This document shows positions 9,763 through 17,244 of a DNA stretch of 27,593 nt, piece by piece (positions within the stretch are counted from its first letter, which is position 1; each line of letters starts with the position of its first letter). The stretch comes from a virus, in IMG/VR virus record IMGVR_UViG_3300017730_002400, positions 1 through 27,593 of that record, one strand, 5' to 3'. A program made the translations under genes and the position numbers. The notes beneath the pieces are model-generated. The model was not told the DNA's origin. It was given only the letters and a program-made list of their open reading frames with translations, and searched no databases.

Positions 9763-10849
9763 CACTGAAGTAAAACCATTAAGCTCTTTTTATAGTACGA
9801 ATCTAAACCCGATTGTAGATTCATATGAGCGATTGGCAGTTCGAATTGCACATACATTAGGGTATCCTCAAATAAATGTTGAAGCTCATCAGAATCAAGT
9901 ATTCGAAAATATTAGTATAGCTATTGAGATGTTTACAAAATTCGCAGGTTACACTGAAGAGCTTATAACGTTTCACTCTGGTTTATATGAGCCTGGAAAA
10001 GGACTGAGAATGGATGTACTGTTCACTGCAACCACACAATTAAACATGTCGTATGAAGCTGATCCAAAAACGACCACTCTTGATAAAGAATTATATGAGG
10101 TCGGTAAAATGGTAATCGGTGGTGGTCCTTTAGATTTCGCGGTGTCTTATAAAGGCCCGGGAGACGGAGATACATCTAAACATAAAGATCTAATCAACGG
10201 CGCTCCATCTAGCAGACCGGATAAGTCTAACAGATCACAATCATCTGAAGATGTAGGCAAACCTGCTCCAAACAAAAAAGGGTATGATTATCTAACTGAT
10301 AGCTACCGTAAGGTCGTTGACGTATTTGCGTTTGAAGAAGGTTCATCTAGTGGTATTAATACACTATTTACTCTCGAACAAACACTCGCCCAACAAACAT
10401 ATTTTAGCTACGCATTAGGTAAATATGGATTTGACCTTGTAAGTTGGTTTACGATGAAGAATTGGTTAGATACAAGACGTAAACTACTGTCTCAAGATTA
10501 TTATTTCAGATTTGATGACCGGAAGCAAACATTGTACCTAACTCCAGAGCCTAAGGTTGGTGGTCGAAGAGCAGAGTTCTACGGTATAATCGGTGCATAT
10601 GTAGAGAGGCCTGTATGTGAGATTGTGTCTGAAGCATGGGTATACCAGTACGCTCTAGCATTAACAAAAATCTCCATCGCTAGAATTCGAGGAAAATATC
10701 AAGGAACAAACTTATTCGGAGGCGGTGCACCAAATTATAGTGAATTATTAAGCGAGGGCAATACAGATAAAGACAAGCTCGAACAAACACTATATGAAGG
10801 CGTACCTGGATTTGGTGACGGTCAACCACCGCTATTCTTCGTAGGGTAA
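9755..10849 (+). CDS. Virion structural protein, possible neck (gp13-like) protein
   Basis: The 364-residue protein lies between the fibre gene and the head-completion genes and overlaps both neighbours (8 bases and TAATG). The N terminus has RIAHTLGYPQINVEAHQNQV and a helical IAIEMFTKFAG, a pattern seen in head-tail connector or neck proteins. The C-terminal half has WLDTRRKLL, YYFRFD, LYLTPEP and a conserved-looking ISIARIRGKYQG, and it ends PPLFFVG. I recall similar ends in T4-type cyanophage structural proteins, but I cannot assign a T4 gene with certainty. A structural role is well supported by context; gp13 is a tentative name. Residues about 150-180 form a charged, low-complexity insert. 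Confidence 0.55.
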   Translation: MSDTEVKPLSSFYSTNLNPIVDSYERLAVRIAHTLGYPQINVEAHQNQVFENISIAIEMFTKFAGYTEELITFHSGLYEPGKGLRMDVLFTATTQLNMSYEADPKTTTLDKELYEVGKMVIGGGPLDFAVSYKGPGDGDTSKHKDLINGAPSSRPDKSNRSQSSEDVGKPAPNKKGYDYLTDSYRKVVDVFAFEEGSSSGINTLFTLEQTLAQQTYFSYALGKYGFDLVSWFTMKNWLDTRRKLLSQDYYFRFDDRKQTLYLTPEPKVGGRRAEFYGIIGAYVERPVCEIVSEAWVYQYALALTKISIARIRGKYQGTNLFGGGAPNYSELLSEGNTDKDKLEQTLYEGVPGFGDGQPPLFFVG

Positions 10850-11196
10850 TGGATTATCTCTATAAGGTAGAGATATTACGCGTTGTCGATGGTGACACAG
10901 TTGATGTTAATATAGATCTAGGGTTTGATATATCTCTATACAAGAGAGTCAGATTACATGGTATAGATGCGCCAGAGACTCGGACAAGAGACAAAGCGGA
11001 AAAGATCCGAGGATTTAAAGCAAAAGCGCGGTTGGAAGAGTTATTGTTAGAACAAGATAAAGAAATATACTTATACTCGATTGATAAAGGTAAGTATGGT
11101 AGGTGTGTCGGGTCGTTATTTTATGCTGATTTTCTACATGAGAGTATAGGTGATATATTGATTAAAGAAGGACATGCAAGTAAATACGAAAAATGA
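10849..11196 (+). CDS. Staphylococcal-nuclease-type (SNase) endonuclease
   Basis: A 115-residue single-domain SNase fold protein. VDGDTVDV (13-20), RLHGIDAPET (35-44) and YGRCVG (83-88) are visible. They give the full active set Arg35, Asp40, Glu43 and an Arg at 85 equivalent to Arg87 of staphylococcal nuclease, so a calcium-dependent phosphodiesterase is expected. There is no signal peptide, so it acts in the cytoplasm or with the capsid. It overlaps the upstream structural gene as TAATG and the gp4-type gene as ATGA. That position suggests a role in head completion, DNA packaging or host DNA degradation. Family call is firm; role is inference. Confidence 0.85.
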   Translation: MDYLYKVEILRVVDGDTVDVNIDLGFDISLYKRVRLHGIDAPETRTRDKAEKIRGFKAKARLEELLLEQDKEIYLYSIDKGKYGRCVGSLFYADFLHESIGDILIKEGHASKYEK

Positions 11197-11663
11197 AGAA
11201 GAGAATCGGTAAAAAATATAAGCAATATAAGCAAGGTATATACCGACCGGTTAATAAAAATAAATATGAAGGAGCAAAGGCTCCTAGATATTTAAGTAGC
11301 TGGGAGCTCAAGTTCTTCCGGTGGTGTGACCGCAATCCATATGTTGTTAAATGGACAAGCGAGTCCGTATGTCTCCCGTATGTCTCCCCGGTAGACGGTA
11401 AGATGCATAGATACTTCGTTGACAATACTGTACATATTAAAGAAGGGGATAAGATTGTTAAGTATCTCATAGAAATAAAGCCTAGCAAACAGACTAGACC
11501 TCCAACGACTCACGGCAATAAAAAACGATCTACAGTCATACATGAAGCGTCAACATGGAGTGTGAATCAAGCGAAGTGGGACGCTGCTAGAATATGGAGT
11601 GAAAAGAACGGATATGTATTTCAAATAGTAACAGAAAAGGATTTAAATCTATTCTCGAGATAA
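11193..11663 (+). CDS. 4: Head completion protein, T4 gp4 (gp50) family
   Basis: The 156-residue protein matches the T4 gp4 family, needed to finish filled heads before tails are added. Family-typical parts are YLSSWELKFFRWCD (about 31-44), the VKWTSES and PVDGKMHRYFVDN blocks, and YLIEIKPSKQTRPP. The Glu of SSWEL, the Asp of YFVDN and the ExK of IEIK are spaced as in the PD-(D/E)XK/TnsA-like nuclease fold, so it may still cleave or trim DNA. The lysine-rich N terminus resembles other members. No clear Shine-Dalgarno; the ATGA overlap with the SNase gene suggests coupled translation. Confidence 0.85.
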   Translation: MKKRIGKKYKQYKQGIYRPVNKNKYEGAKAPRYLSSWELKFFRWCDRNPYVVKWTSESVCLPYVSPVDGKMHRYFVDNTVHIKEGDKIVKYLIEIKPSKQTRPPTTHGNKKRSTVIHEASTWSVNQAKWDAARIWSEKNGYVFQIVTEKDLNLFSR

Positions 11664-11689
11664 GAAAGCGTGGAAAAGCTTGAATATGG

Positions 11690-11697
11690 AATAAATA
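11690..11697 (+). promoter_or_regulatory. Late promoter for the gp21 gene
   Basis: AATAAATA, seven of eight matches to the T4 late octamer, 10 bases before the ATG at 11708 in a 44-base gap. No Shine-Dalgarno follows, so the transcript leader would be only a few bases. Confidence 0.55.
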
Positions 11698-11707
11698 ATT
11701 AGTAATC

Positions 11708-12406
11708 ATGCATGCTAAACTATTAATCGAAACATCCGACCCGGCTGACTTTGAGTATATTATTGAAGAAAAGAACAGCAAAGAACAACCAACAGTGTAC
11801 ATCAAAGGCCCATATGCTATGGCGACTGATGATCCTACAGAAGCGAACAAGAATAAGAGATGTTATTGCCCTGGTGAAATGAGAGATGAGGTTAAGAGAT
11901 ATACAGAACAGATGATTAACACTAAGCGCGCATTAGGTGAACTCAATCACCCCACAAGTGCTGATGTTGATCTCGAAAGAGCATGTCACTTGGTAACCGA
12001 GCTGGTACCTTCAGGTGATAACCCTAACATTTATATCGGTAAATCTAAAGTACTAACAACACCCAGTGGTATGATTGTTAGATCTTTAATACAAGATGGT
12101 TGTAGTGTTGGTATGAGTACGAGATCGCTAGGTAAACTGGTACAGTGTGAAGACAATTCTGATATTAGTAAGGTACAGGATATGAGACTAGTAGCAGTTG
12201 ATTGTGTAGCTGATCCCAGCTTTGGTGAGGCTTTCGTTAATGGTATACTTGAAAGCAAGCAGTATGTACTTGACAACTACGGTCAGTATGTAGAGGCTTA
12301 TGAGACATTTGAAGGTTCATTGACAACACTACCGAAGAATGACGTAGAGTCATACATCAAGGAAAATATTTTAACATTTTTAGAAAAAATAAAAAAGAAA
12401 ATTTAA
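11708..12406 (+). CDS. 21: Prohead core protease, T4 gp21 family
   Basis: The maturation protease that digests the scaffold core and trims the capsid protein inside the prohead. It has the herpesvirus-assemblin-like fold. Visible are GELNHPTSADVDL with the candidate catalytic His81 and GCSVGMSTRSLG with the candidate nucleophile Ser137, followed by VAVDCVADPSF. All are standard for the family. The length of 232 residues is close to T4 gp21 (212). Genes for a small core protein, gp22 and gp23 follow, the standard T4 order, and they are its expected substrates. Confidence 0.9.
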   Translation: MHAKLLIETSDPADFEYIIEEKNSKEQPTVYIKGPYAMATDDPTEANKNKRCYCPGEMRDEVKRYTEQMINTKRALGELNHPTSADVDLERACHLVTELVPSGDNPNIYIGKSKVLTTPSGMIVRSLIQDGCSVGMSTRSLGKLVQCEDNSDISKVQDMRLVAVDCVADPSFGEAFVNGILESKQYVLDNYGQYVEAYETFEGSLTTLPKNDVESYIKENILTFLEKIKKKI

Positions 12407-12408
12407 TC

Positions 12409-12576
12409 ATGAGCAATAACGAAAAACCCAACGATCGCGCTGATATCGCGCAATTTGTAAAGCATTTAGGTGAGAAAAATTATGCGAAAGCTAATGAATT
12501 CCTTAAAAAGACAATAGAAAAGAAGCTATCTGATAAAATAAGTCACCACAAAAGCATAAATATTTTTAAGAAATGA
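12409..12576 (+). CDS. Small prohead core protein (gp67/gp68-like position)
   Basis: A 55-residue ORF starting two bases after the gp21 stop and overlapping the gp22 start as ATGA. It reads MSNNEKPNDRADIAQF onwards, with a helical FVKHLGEKNYAKANEFLKK then KKLSDKI. This F/L-x-G-x-x-x-x-A-x-x-x-F-K-x-x-x-x-x-K-L-x-D pattern recurs in small core proteins of T4-like proheads. Charge is mixed and largely basic at the C terminus. In T4 the small core genes 67 and 68 lie just upstream of gene 21; here the gene is between 21 and 22. The core-protein call rests on position and this motif. Confidence 0.65.
   Translation: MSNNEKPNDRADIAQFVKHLGEKNYAKANEFLKKTIEKKLSDKISHHKSINIFKK
12555..12562 (+). promoter_or_regulatory. 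Internal late promoter for gp22
   Basis: CATAAATA (seven of eight to the late octamer) lies within the last codons of the 55-residue core gene, 10 bases before the gp22 ATG, the same spacing as at gp21. It would give extra scaffold and capsid transcript. Confidence 0.5.
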
Positions 12577-13502
12577 GCGAGAACACAATATCAGAACAAC
12601 TAAAAAAAGTAGCATCCGACGTTTTGTCTGAGGAAACCTTAGCGGCTATTGAAGATGCTTTCACACAATCAGTTCAAGAAAAGTCTGAGGAACTATCCGC
12701 ACTCCGGGTAGAGAAGGCCCTGATTGAACAAGACGAAGCACACGCCGTTAAGCTAGAGAAGCTCTTAGAAGCGATTGATACTGACCATTCGAAGAAGCTG
12801 CACAAAGTAGTTTCAGCGATCGACAAGAATCATTCACAGAAGCTAGTATCGCTAGTCGAAAAGTTTAAGAAAGAATTAGACACTGACGCCGGTAACTTTA
12901 AGGAAAGCGTTGTTGATAATATCAGCAATTATCTCGACTTATATGTTGAGCAGGCTATACCAACGGAAGACGTTGCAGAAGCTGTTAAGAATAAACACGC
13001 TATACATATCTTAGAGAATCTTAGAAAGACATTATCGATTGATAACGCATTAGCTAATACACAAATACGTGAAGCTGTTATTGATGGTAAGAAACAACTC
13101 GATGAATCCGCTAACACTACTAAGACACTTCAAGCTGAGAACGCTCAACTCAAGCAGAAGATGGAAAGACAGGAAGCGAAGATTGTTTTAGAACAACTTT
13201 CAGCCGGGTTGCCAAGCGTTAAGAAACGCCATATTGAAAAGGTATTGGCAAACAAAAACGTACAATTTATAAAAGAGAACTTTCAATTCACAGTTGATAT
13301 GTTCGAAAAATCTGAAACAGAAAAGCTCGCAACACTTAAAGAGCAGGCAACAGCTGACAAGCAAGTCGCCGATCGCCCAGTTGAGAAACAACAAGCAGTT
13401 GTTGAAGAGAGCGTTGAGCAGCAAATTGCTCAATCTGAACCAGAAGGTCTACAAGACCAGGGCTTGTTTAGTAACTACATGGAGGAACTAAACAGGACGT
13501 AA
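12573..13502 (+). CDS. 22: Prohead core scaffold protein, T4 gp22 family
   Basis: The major internal scaffold around which gp23 assembles; it is later degraded by gp21. The 309-residue protein is strongly helical and charged, rich in E, K and Q, with long coiled-coil-like stretches (residues about 30-110 and 165-260) and no hydrophobic core signature. Family members diverge greatly, so the call rests on composition, size (T4 gp22 is 269) and position between the protease and capsid genes. Several (L/I)xE sites, which gp21-type proteases cut, are present. The C terminus ends in a glutamine/glutamate-rich tail followed by LFSNYMEELN. Confidence 0.82.
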   Translation: MSENTISEQLKKVASDVLSEETLAAIEDAFTQSVQEKSEELSALRVEKALIEQDEAHAVKLEKLLEAIDTDHSKKLHKVVSAIDKNHSQKLVSLVEKFKKELDTDAGNFKESVVDNISNYLDLYVEQAIPTEDVAEAVKNKHAIHILENLRKTLSIDNALANTQIREAVIDGKKQLDESANTTKTLQAENAQLKQKMERQEAKIVLEQLSAGLPSVKKRHIEKVLANKNVQFIKENFQFTVDMFEKSETEKLATLKEQATADKQVADRPVEKQQAVVEESVEQQIAQSEPEGLQDQGLFSNYMEELNRT

Positions 13503-13512
13503 CACTTTGTTG

Positions 13513-13526
13513 AGGCCTTCGGGCCT
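13513..13526 (+). promoter_or_regulatory. UUCG-tetraloop hairpin between genes 22 and 23
   Basis: AGGCC, TTCG, GGCCT form a 5-base-pair stem with a C(UUCG)G loop, one of the most stable RNA tetraloops. No T-run follows, so it is not a classic terminator. It sits 10 bases after the gp22 stop and 22 bases before the capsid ATG, where it could shield the abundant gp23 message or mark a processing point. Confidence 0.6.
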
Positions 13527-13548
13527 GAGTTATGGAGAACATTATAAT

Positions 13549-15039
13549 ATGTCACAGGTAAAACCCGCACAATCTTATATCGATGAGGCAAGAGCCGGAA
13601 CACTTCTTGAGAAGTGGGCCCCAGTTCTTGACTACTCTTCCGATAATGTTGCACCTATCACTGACGATCATTCCCGTCTCAATACCGCCATTCTTTTGGA
13701 AAACCAAGAGTCATGGTGCTTGAACGAGAACATCGCCGGCGCAGGTGGAGTATTCGGAGGCGGGGCAGCTGGCGGAGGCAATAGTATGGGTCACGGAGGT
13801 GCAATGACACCTGCAAGTGATTTCTATGCTAAAGGCGACGCAAGGCTTCCCAAGATCCTCATTCCGATGATTCGTCGTACATTTCCTGAACTAATTACTA
13901 ATGAGATCGTTGGTGTTCAGCCAATGAGTGGTCCTGTCGGACTTGCTTTCGCTATGCGTTACAAGTACGAAGACGATTCACTTGGCGCTAATGGCATTGA
14001 TGGGCATGGGGCCTTAGGCCCTCACAACACCCAGTCTGGTAACGACGACCCCTCCGGAGCAGGAACTCTTGATGAGTTACGCGCTTCCGGTAAGGACGAA
14101 GTCGGATATCAGGACCTCGACACACGCTTCACAGGTACTCAAAATTCCGAGCTTAGCTCTGGATGGGACAGTATCGGTGAATTCGTTGCTGACGACGCTG
14201 GTGTTGCGAAAAAGCTCGCCGATTACGAACTTACTGGCAAGATTCCACAGATGGTTGTTTCTTTTGAAAAGACCGCTGTTGAAGCTGGTACTCGTAGGCT
14301 TGCTGCTCGTTGGTCCGTTGAACTTGAGCAAGACCTCAAGAACATGAATGGTATTGATATCGATACTGAATTGACAAACGCTATGTCGTATGAAATTCAG
14401 GCCGAAATCGACCGTGAAATGCTCATGAGAATGGTTCAAGTTGCAGCAGCCAATTCAGCTGGAGGCAAGGGTGTTAGCACCTGGAGCCCTGCTACTGCAG
14501 ATGGCCGCTGGATGGCTGAACGTAATCGTGACCTCTACGCAAAGATAATCGTCGAAGCGAATCGTATTGCAATTCGCAACCGTCGTGGTGCTGCTAACTT
14601 CTTAGTTGCTACACCTCGCGTTTGTGCTATCTTGGAAATGCTCCCTGAGTTTCAGTGGATGCAAGTTCAAGGCAATGTGAACACCCAACCTGTTGGGATC
14701 GCACGCGTCGGAAATCTTGGCGGAAGGTTCAACGTTTACCGCGATACGCGTACAGAAGGACAGTTCGAAGCGGGCAGCCGCACCGAGCGTCTTGAGTACA
14801 TACTGTTGGGCTATAAAGGACCTGAGTTTTACGACACAGGTATTATTTACTGCCCGTACATCCCAGTGATGGTACAGCGTACAGTAGGTCCTAACGACTT
14901 TGCACCTAGAGTTGGATTGTTAACACGTTACGGCGTTGTTGATAACATCTTTGGAGCTGAGTTGTACTACCACGTAATCGTAGTCAACAATCTTGGTGAT
15001 TCGTTCACACCCGGCACTCAGTCGGTGTACTTCGGATAA
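13549..15039 (+). CDS. 23: Major capsid protein, T4 gp23 family
   Basis: Forms the hexameric shell of the head. I start it at the ATG at 13549, giving 496 residues, because GGAG lies 11 bases upstream; an in-frame TTG at 13507 has no such support. Family blocks are PAVD-like LDYSSDN, MIRRTFPELITNEIVGVQPMSGPVG, YEIQAEIDREML, FLVATPRVCAILE, VGNLGGRFNVYRD and the ILLGYKGPEFYDTGIIYCPYIP block near the C terminus. A glycine-rich segment follows LNE at 58-60, a good (L/I)xE site for gp21 processing, close to the position cut in T4 gp23 (residue 65). The gene is visibly richer in C-ending codons than its neighbours, as expected for the most abundant protein. Confidence 0.95.
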   Translation: MSQVKPAQSYIDEARAGTLLEKWAPVLDYSSDNVAPITDDHSRLNTAILLENQESWCLNENIAGAGGVFGGGAAGGGNSMGHGGAMTPASDFYAKGDARLPKILIPMIRRTFPELITNEIVGVQPMSGPVGLAFAMRYKYEDDSLGANGIDGHGALGPHNTQSGNDDPSGAGTLDELRASGKDEVGYQDLDTRFTGTQNSELSSGWDSIGEFVADDAGVAKKLADYELTGKIPQMVVSFEKTAVEAGTRRLAARWSVELEQDLKNMNGIDIDTELTNAMSYEIQAEIDREMLMRMVQVAAANSAGGKGVSTWSPATADGRWMAERNRDLYAKIIVEANRIAIRNRRGAANFLVATPRVCAILEMLPEFQWMQVQGNVNTQPVGIARVGNLGGRFNVYRDTRTEGQFEAGSRTERLEYILLGYKGPEFYDTGIIYCPYIPVMVQRTVGPNDFAPRVGLLTRYGVVDNIFGAELYYHVIVVNNLGDSFTPGTQSVYFG

Positions 15040-15093
15040 TCTTAGGTTTCCATAACAGCCGTTGAAATGATATATACGGCGATAAAAATTTTC

Positions 15094-15130
15094 CGACCCT
15101 TACAGATGATGCTGGAGGGTCGTTTTTTTT
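15094..15130 (+). terminator. Rho-independent terminator after the capsid gene
   Basis: CGACCC pairs with GGGTCG across a 17-base loop and is followed by eight T (15123-15130), 55 bases after the gp23 stop. Read on the other strand the same stem is followed by GAAAATTTTT, so it may also end the converging queF transcript. Confidence 0.85.
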
Positions 15131-15132
15131 GT

Positions 15133-16062
15133 CTACTGCTTAGCAGTCTTGACGTGCATTACATGTACATCAATTAACTTCTTGTTGAGTATACTCTTAT
15201 CGCTAGCTCTAGTTGGATTGATATCGATACCACCTCGTCGAGCGTATAAGCATGAAACGACTAGAGTCTCAGGATTTAATATATCAAACATCCTCTTGTA
15301 TACTGTTTCACATATCTCTTCATGAAAGTGACACTCATCTCGGAAAGAGATTATATACTTCAATAACGATAACGGTGTTACCATTTTGTCTGCGATATAA
15401 CTAATATATATGTCACCCCAATCTGGTTGACTTGTCACGCGACAATTACTCTTTAATAAGCTGCTATGGTGATGAATCGGCTTCCCAACACGCGATGCCG
15501 GCCACTTTTCTGATAATACTAATAGAGATGGATCCTCTTGATATGTTTTAAATGGTGTCTCGTATAATCTCCTTCTGTCTACAATTGATTCTAGTGTCGA
15601 GTATTTGTGAGCGTTAAAAACGTTTTCTCCCATGGGTATGATATAGCTAGGCTCGATATGAACGTTAACTGTCGTTTCTAGTAAGTTACTGAGATCGAAA
15701 GACGCTCTATTAGCAATAAAGCTCAAGACATCCTCCTCATCACTACCGCACTTGTACATATTGAATGAATTAAAGTATAGCTTAATACTCTTACTCTCAA
15801 CAATACACTTACTATCACACGAATATACAATTTTAGCCACACCTGAAACCGGTAGTCCGTTCTCAGTCAATCCACTAACTTCATACGCATTCCATGTATC
15901 ATAACCAACGAATGGTAGATCGGTGTCGATTATATCGAGATGCTTTCTATTATTTGCTCTAGGCTCTGCAACTAACAAGTCAGGATCATACTGATCTTTA
16001 TATTCAGATACTTGACCTAAATGCTTTGAAATTTTACTATTATCTAATACTTTGTTACTCAT
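15133..16062 (-). CDS. queF: NADPH-dependent 7-cyano-7-deazaguanine reductase, long form (QueF)
   Basis: Reduces the nitrile of preQ0 to the aminomethyl of preQ1 using NADPH. At 309 residues it is the two-domain type, like the E. coli enzyme of about 280. ESKSIKLYFNSFN (89-101) is the conserved QueF segment of the N-terminal half. LLKSNCRVTSQPDWG (203-216) holds the catalytic Cys207, which forms the thioimide with preQ0, and Asp214. CHFHEEICE (244-252) supplies the His/Glu of the substrate pocket. All key residues are present. It overlaps the kinase gene by ATGA and is last in the operon that begins with the DpdA-like gene. That context points to modification of phage DNA rather than tRNA. 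Confidence 0.92.
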   Translation of the reverse strand: MSNKVLDNSKISKHLGQVSEYKDQYDPDLLVAEPRANNRKHLDIIDTDLPFVGYDTWNAYEVSGLTENGLPVSGVAKIVYSCDSKCIVESKSIKLYFNSFNMYKCGSDEEDVLSFIANRASFDLSNLLETTVNVHIEPSYIIPMGENVFNAHKYSTLESIVDRRRLYETPFKTYQEDPSLLVLSEKWPASRVGKPIHHHSSLLKSNCRVTSQPDWGDIYISYIADKMVTPLSLLKYIISFRDECHFHEEICETVYKRMFDILNPETLVVSCLYARRGGIDINPTRASDKSILNKKLIDVHVMHVKTAKQ

Positions 16063-16643
16063 TTTAAATTGTTTATATGCGTATGTATAGTGCTCATCCT
16101 CTCATCAACATTACCTGATAGACGGACTATTTTCCTTCTCCAAGTATCACGTCCCGGGGTACTGAGTGAGTTTGATATAAGATCTTCGTATATCTTAATA
16201 ATCTCGTTACGGAAATCTACATTAACACTACGTTCACCATCATCTTCTATAGGTACATCCCTAGGATCAGTATAGAAGATTATATCTAAATGCTTACCTA
16301 ATAAGTTGAGAAGGTTGCCAGCATATGTTAGAACCCAGGTATCAACTGCACCTTGTTCACATAACCACTTAGTATATATGTAGCCATCCAATATACACCT
16401 ATCTAGTATCCACTTCTCTGACTTAGATACAGTATGGTTTTGTAAGTGTTCCTTTAATATAAAAAGCTGAGTTAAATTATCACCATCCTCATTGATACTC
16501 CAACCATCTCTCATTACCTTCCGCGTTACTTCATCTACAAAATTCCACCCCTTTTTATCTGATGGTACACATAATTCTTCTTTACACCTATTCAGCAGAG
16601 TTGTCTTGCCTGTGCTTTGTGCTCCTGTGAAACCAACTAACAT
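16059..16643 (-). CDS. P-loop kinase/ATPase, NadR-like AAA_28 type
   Basis: A 194-residue protein with a clean Walker A, GAQSTGKTT, at residues 6-14, then FVDEVTRKVM and KWILDRCILDGYIYTKWL, where the DR is typical of nucleotide or nucleoside kinases. Later comes a TDPRDVPIEDDGERS lid-like stretch. This architecture is seen in NadR-type ribosylnicotinamide kinases and in phage proteins annotated AAA_28 or deoxynucleotide kinase. The substrate cannot be read from the sequence; a nucleoside, nucleotide or NAD precursor is possible. A -10-like TATAAT sits six bases before the ATG, and the end overlaps queF. Confidence 0.7.
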   Translation of the reverse strand: MLVGFTGAQSTGKTTLLNRCKEELCVPSDKKGWNFVDEVTRKVMRDGWSINEDGDNLTQLFILKEHLQNHTVSKSEKWILDRCILDGYIYTKWLCEQGAVDTWVLTYAGNLLNLLGKHLDIIFYTDPRDVPIEDDGERSVNVDFRNEIIKIYEDLISNSLSTPGRDTWRRKIVRLSGNVDERMSTIHTHINNLK

Positions 16644-16649
16644 AATATT

Positions 16650-16678
16650 ATTATAATATATCTCCTGTCAGAATGCTA
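16650..16678 (-). promoter_or_regulatory. Possible sigma70-type promoter for kinase-queF
   Basis: On the - strand TAGCAT (16673-16678) and TATAAT (16650-16655) are separated by 17 bases. The -35 is weak, but resembles the TTGCAT of the clp gene. The -10 ends six bases before the ATG at 16643, the same spacing as at dpdA. Confidence 0.4.
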
Positions 16679-16682
16679 CACA

Positions 16683-17054
16683 TCATCTCGGAAAGTTGTG
16701 GCTATCTTGTGTTATATGTTGAAAGTCCATCTCTTCTTCTGTTGGATCTTCTCCCACAAAGCTTTTATCCTCCGTCCACATGGCACATAGCATGTTCCAC
16801 ACAACCGCTGCCGCGTGATCTTCATCAGTTTCTCCAGCCCACCATGCATCTAGATGCCGGTGCGCGCAGTCATAAAACACGCTCAATGGCATGCCTTTCA
16901 TCCAGTTGTTCTCACCATACTTCTCCGCGCCATCTAGGTATCTTTTCATCACCCGTTTCAGCGCTTTCCGTGGTATAAGACTCATTCGAAGTTTACCTTC
17001 TCCTGTGTCGCGTTGTGCTCCTGTATCGAATTGTCTATTCTTCTCTTCCATCAT
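16683..17054 (-). CDS. MazZ-like dATP/dGTP pyrophosphohydrolase (DUF5664 type)
   Basis: This 123-residue protein carries the signature of the family that includes phage MazZ: FDTGAQRDTGEGKLRMSLIP near the N terminus, GAEKYGENNWMKG in the middle, RHLDAWWAGE, and EDHAAAVVWNMLC with the metal-binding acidic residues. Known members convert dATP and/or dGTP to the monophosphate and pyrophosphate. No PurZ or DatZ partner is visible here, so diaminopurine DNA is not implied. In this operon it may adjust the deoxyguanosine or deoxyadenosine pool during 7-deazaguanine modification. It overlaps the small membrane-protein gene by 20 bases. Confidence 0.75.
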   Translation of the reverse strand: MMEEKNRQFDTGAQRDTGEGKLRMSLIPRKALKRVMKRYLDGAEKYGENNWMKGMPLSVFYDCAHRHLDAWWAGETDEDHAAAVVWNMLCAMWTEDKSFVGEDPTEEEMDFQHITQDSHNFPR

Positions 17055-17244
17055 TAATATCTTTTGCGTCCTTGTGTTGATAGTGTGGGTGATATGTCCA
17101 TAAACCGCACCACGCGGCCATGGCCATCGAGAATACCGCGATCATTGAACCTTGGCGAGTGAGTATAATTGCTAATATAACATTAATGATACATGCTATT
17201 ACGAGCATTCGGCCTTGAAAGTTTAGATTTCTCCATGGAGCCAT
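17035..17244 (-). CDS. Small membrane protein, unknown
   Basis: A 69-residue protein starting at the ATG at 17244, which overlaps the preceding stop as TGATG; a GTG one codon upstream is less likely. Residues about 12-30 (MLVIACIINVILAIILT) and about 33-50 form two hydrophobic segments, and the C-terminal tail is charged (HKDAKDINDGREE). No family recognised. Coupled translation with both neighbours places it in the dpdA operon, but its role is unknown. Confidence 0.55.
   Translation of the reverse strand: MAPWRNLNFQGRMLVIACIINVILAIILTRQGSMIAVFSMAMAAWCGLWTYHPHYQHKDAKDINDGREE

Noticed and set aside
13507-13548. In-frame TTG extension of the capsid gene
   Set aside because: It runs through the UUCG hairpin and has no Shine-Dalgarno; the ATG at 13549 has GGAG upstream and gives the normal N terminus.
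13543-13550. TATAATAT as a late promoter for gene 23
   Set aside because: It overlaps the start codon, so transcription would begin inside the gene.
16683-17054. Diaminopurine (Z-genome) system based on the MazZ-like gene
   Set aside because: No PurZ or DatZ gene is present in the window; the neighbours point to 7-deazaguanine.
16673-17103. + strand ORFs opposite the MazZ-like gene
   Set aside because: The - strand protein has a clear family signature; the antisense frames have none.
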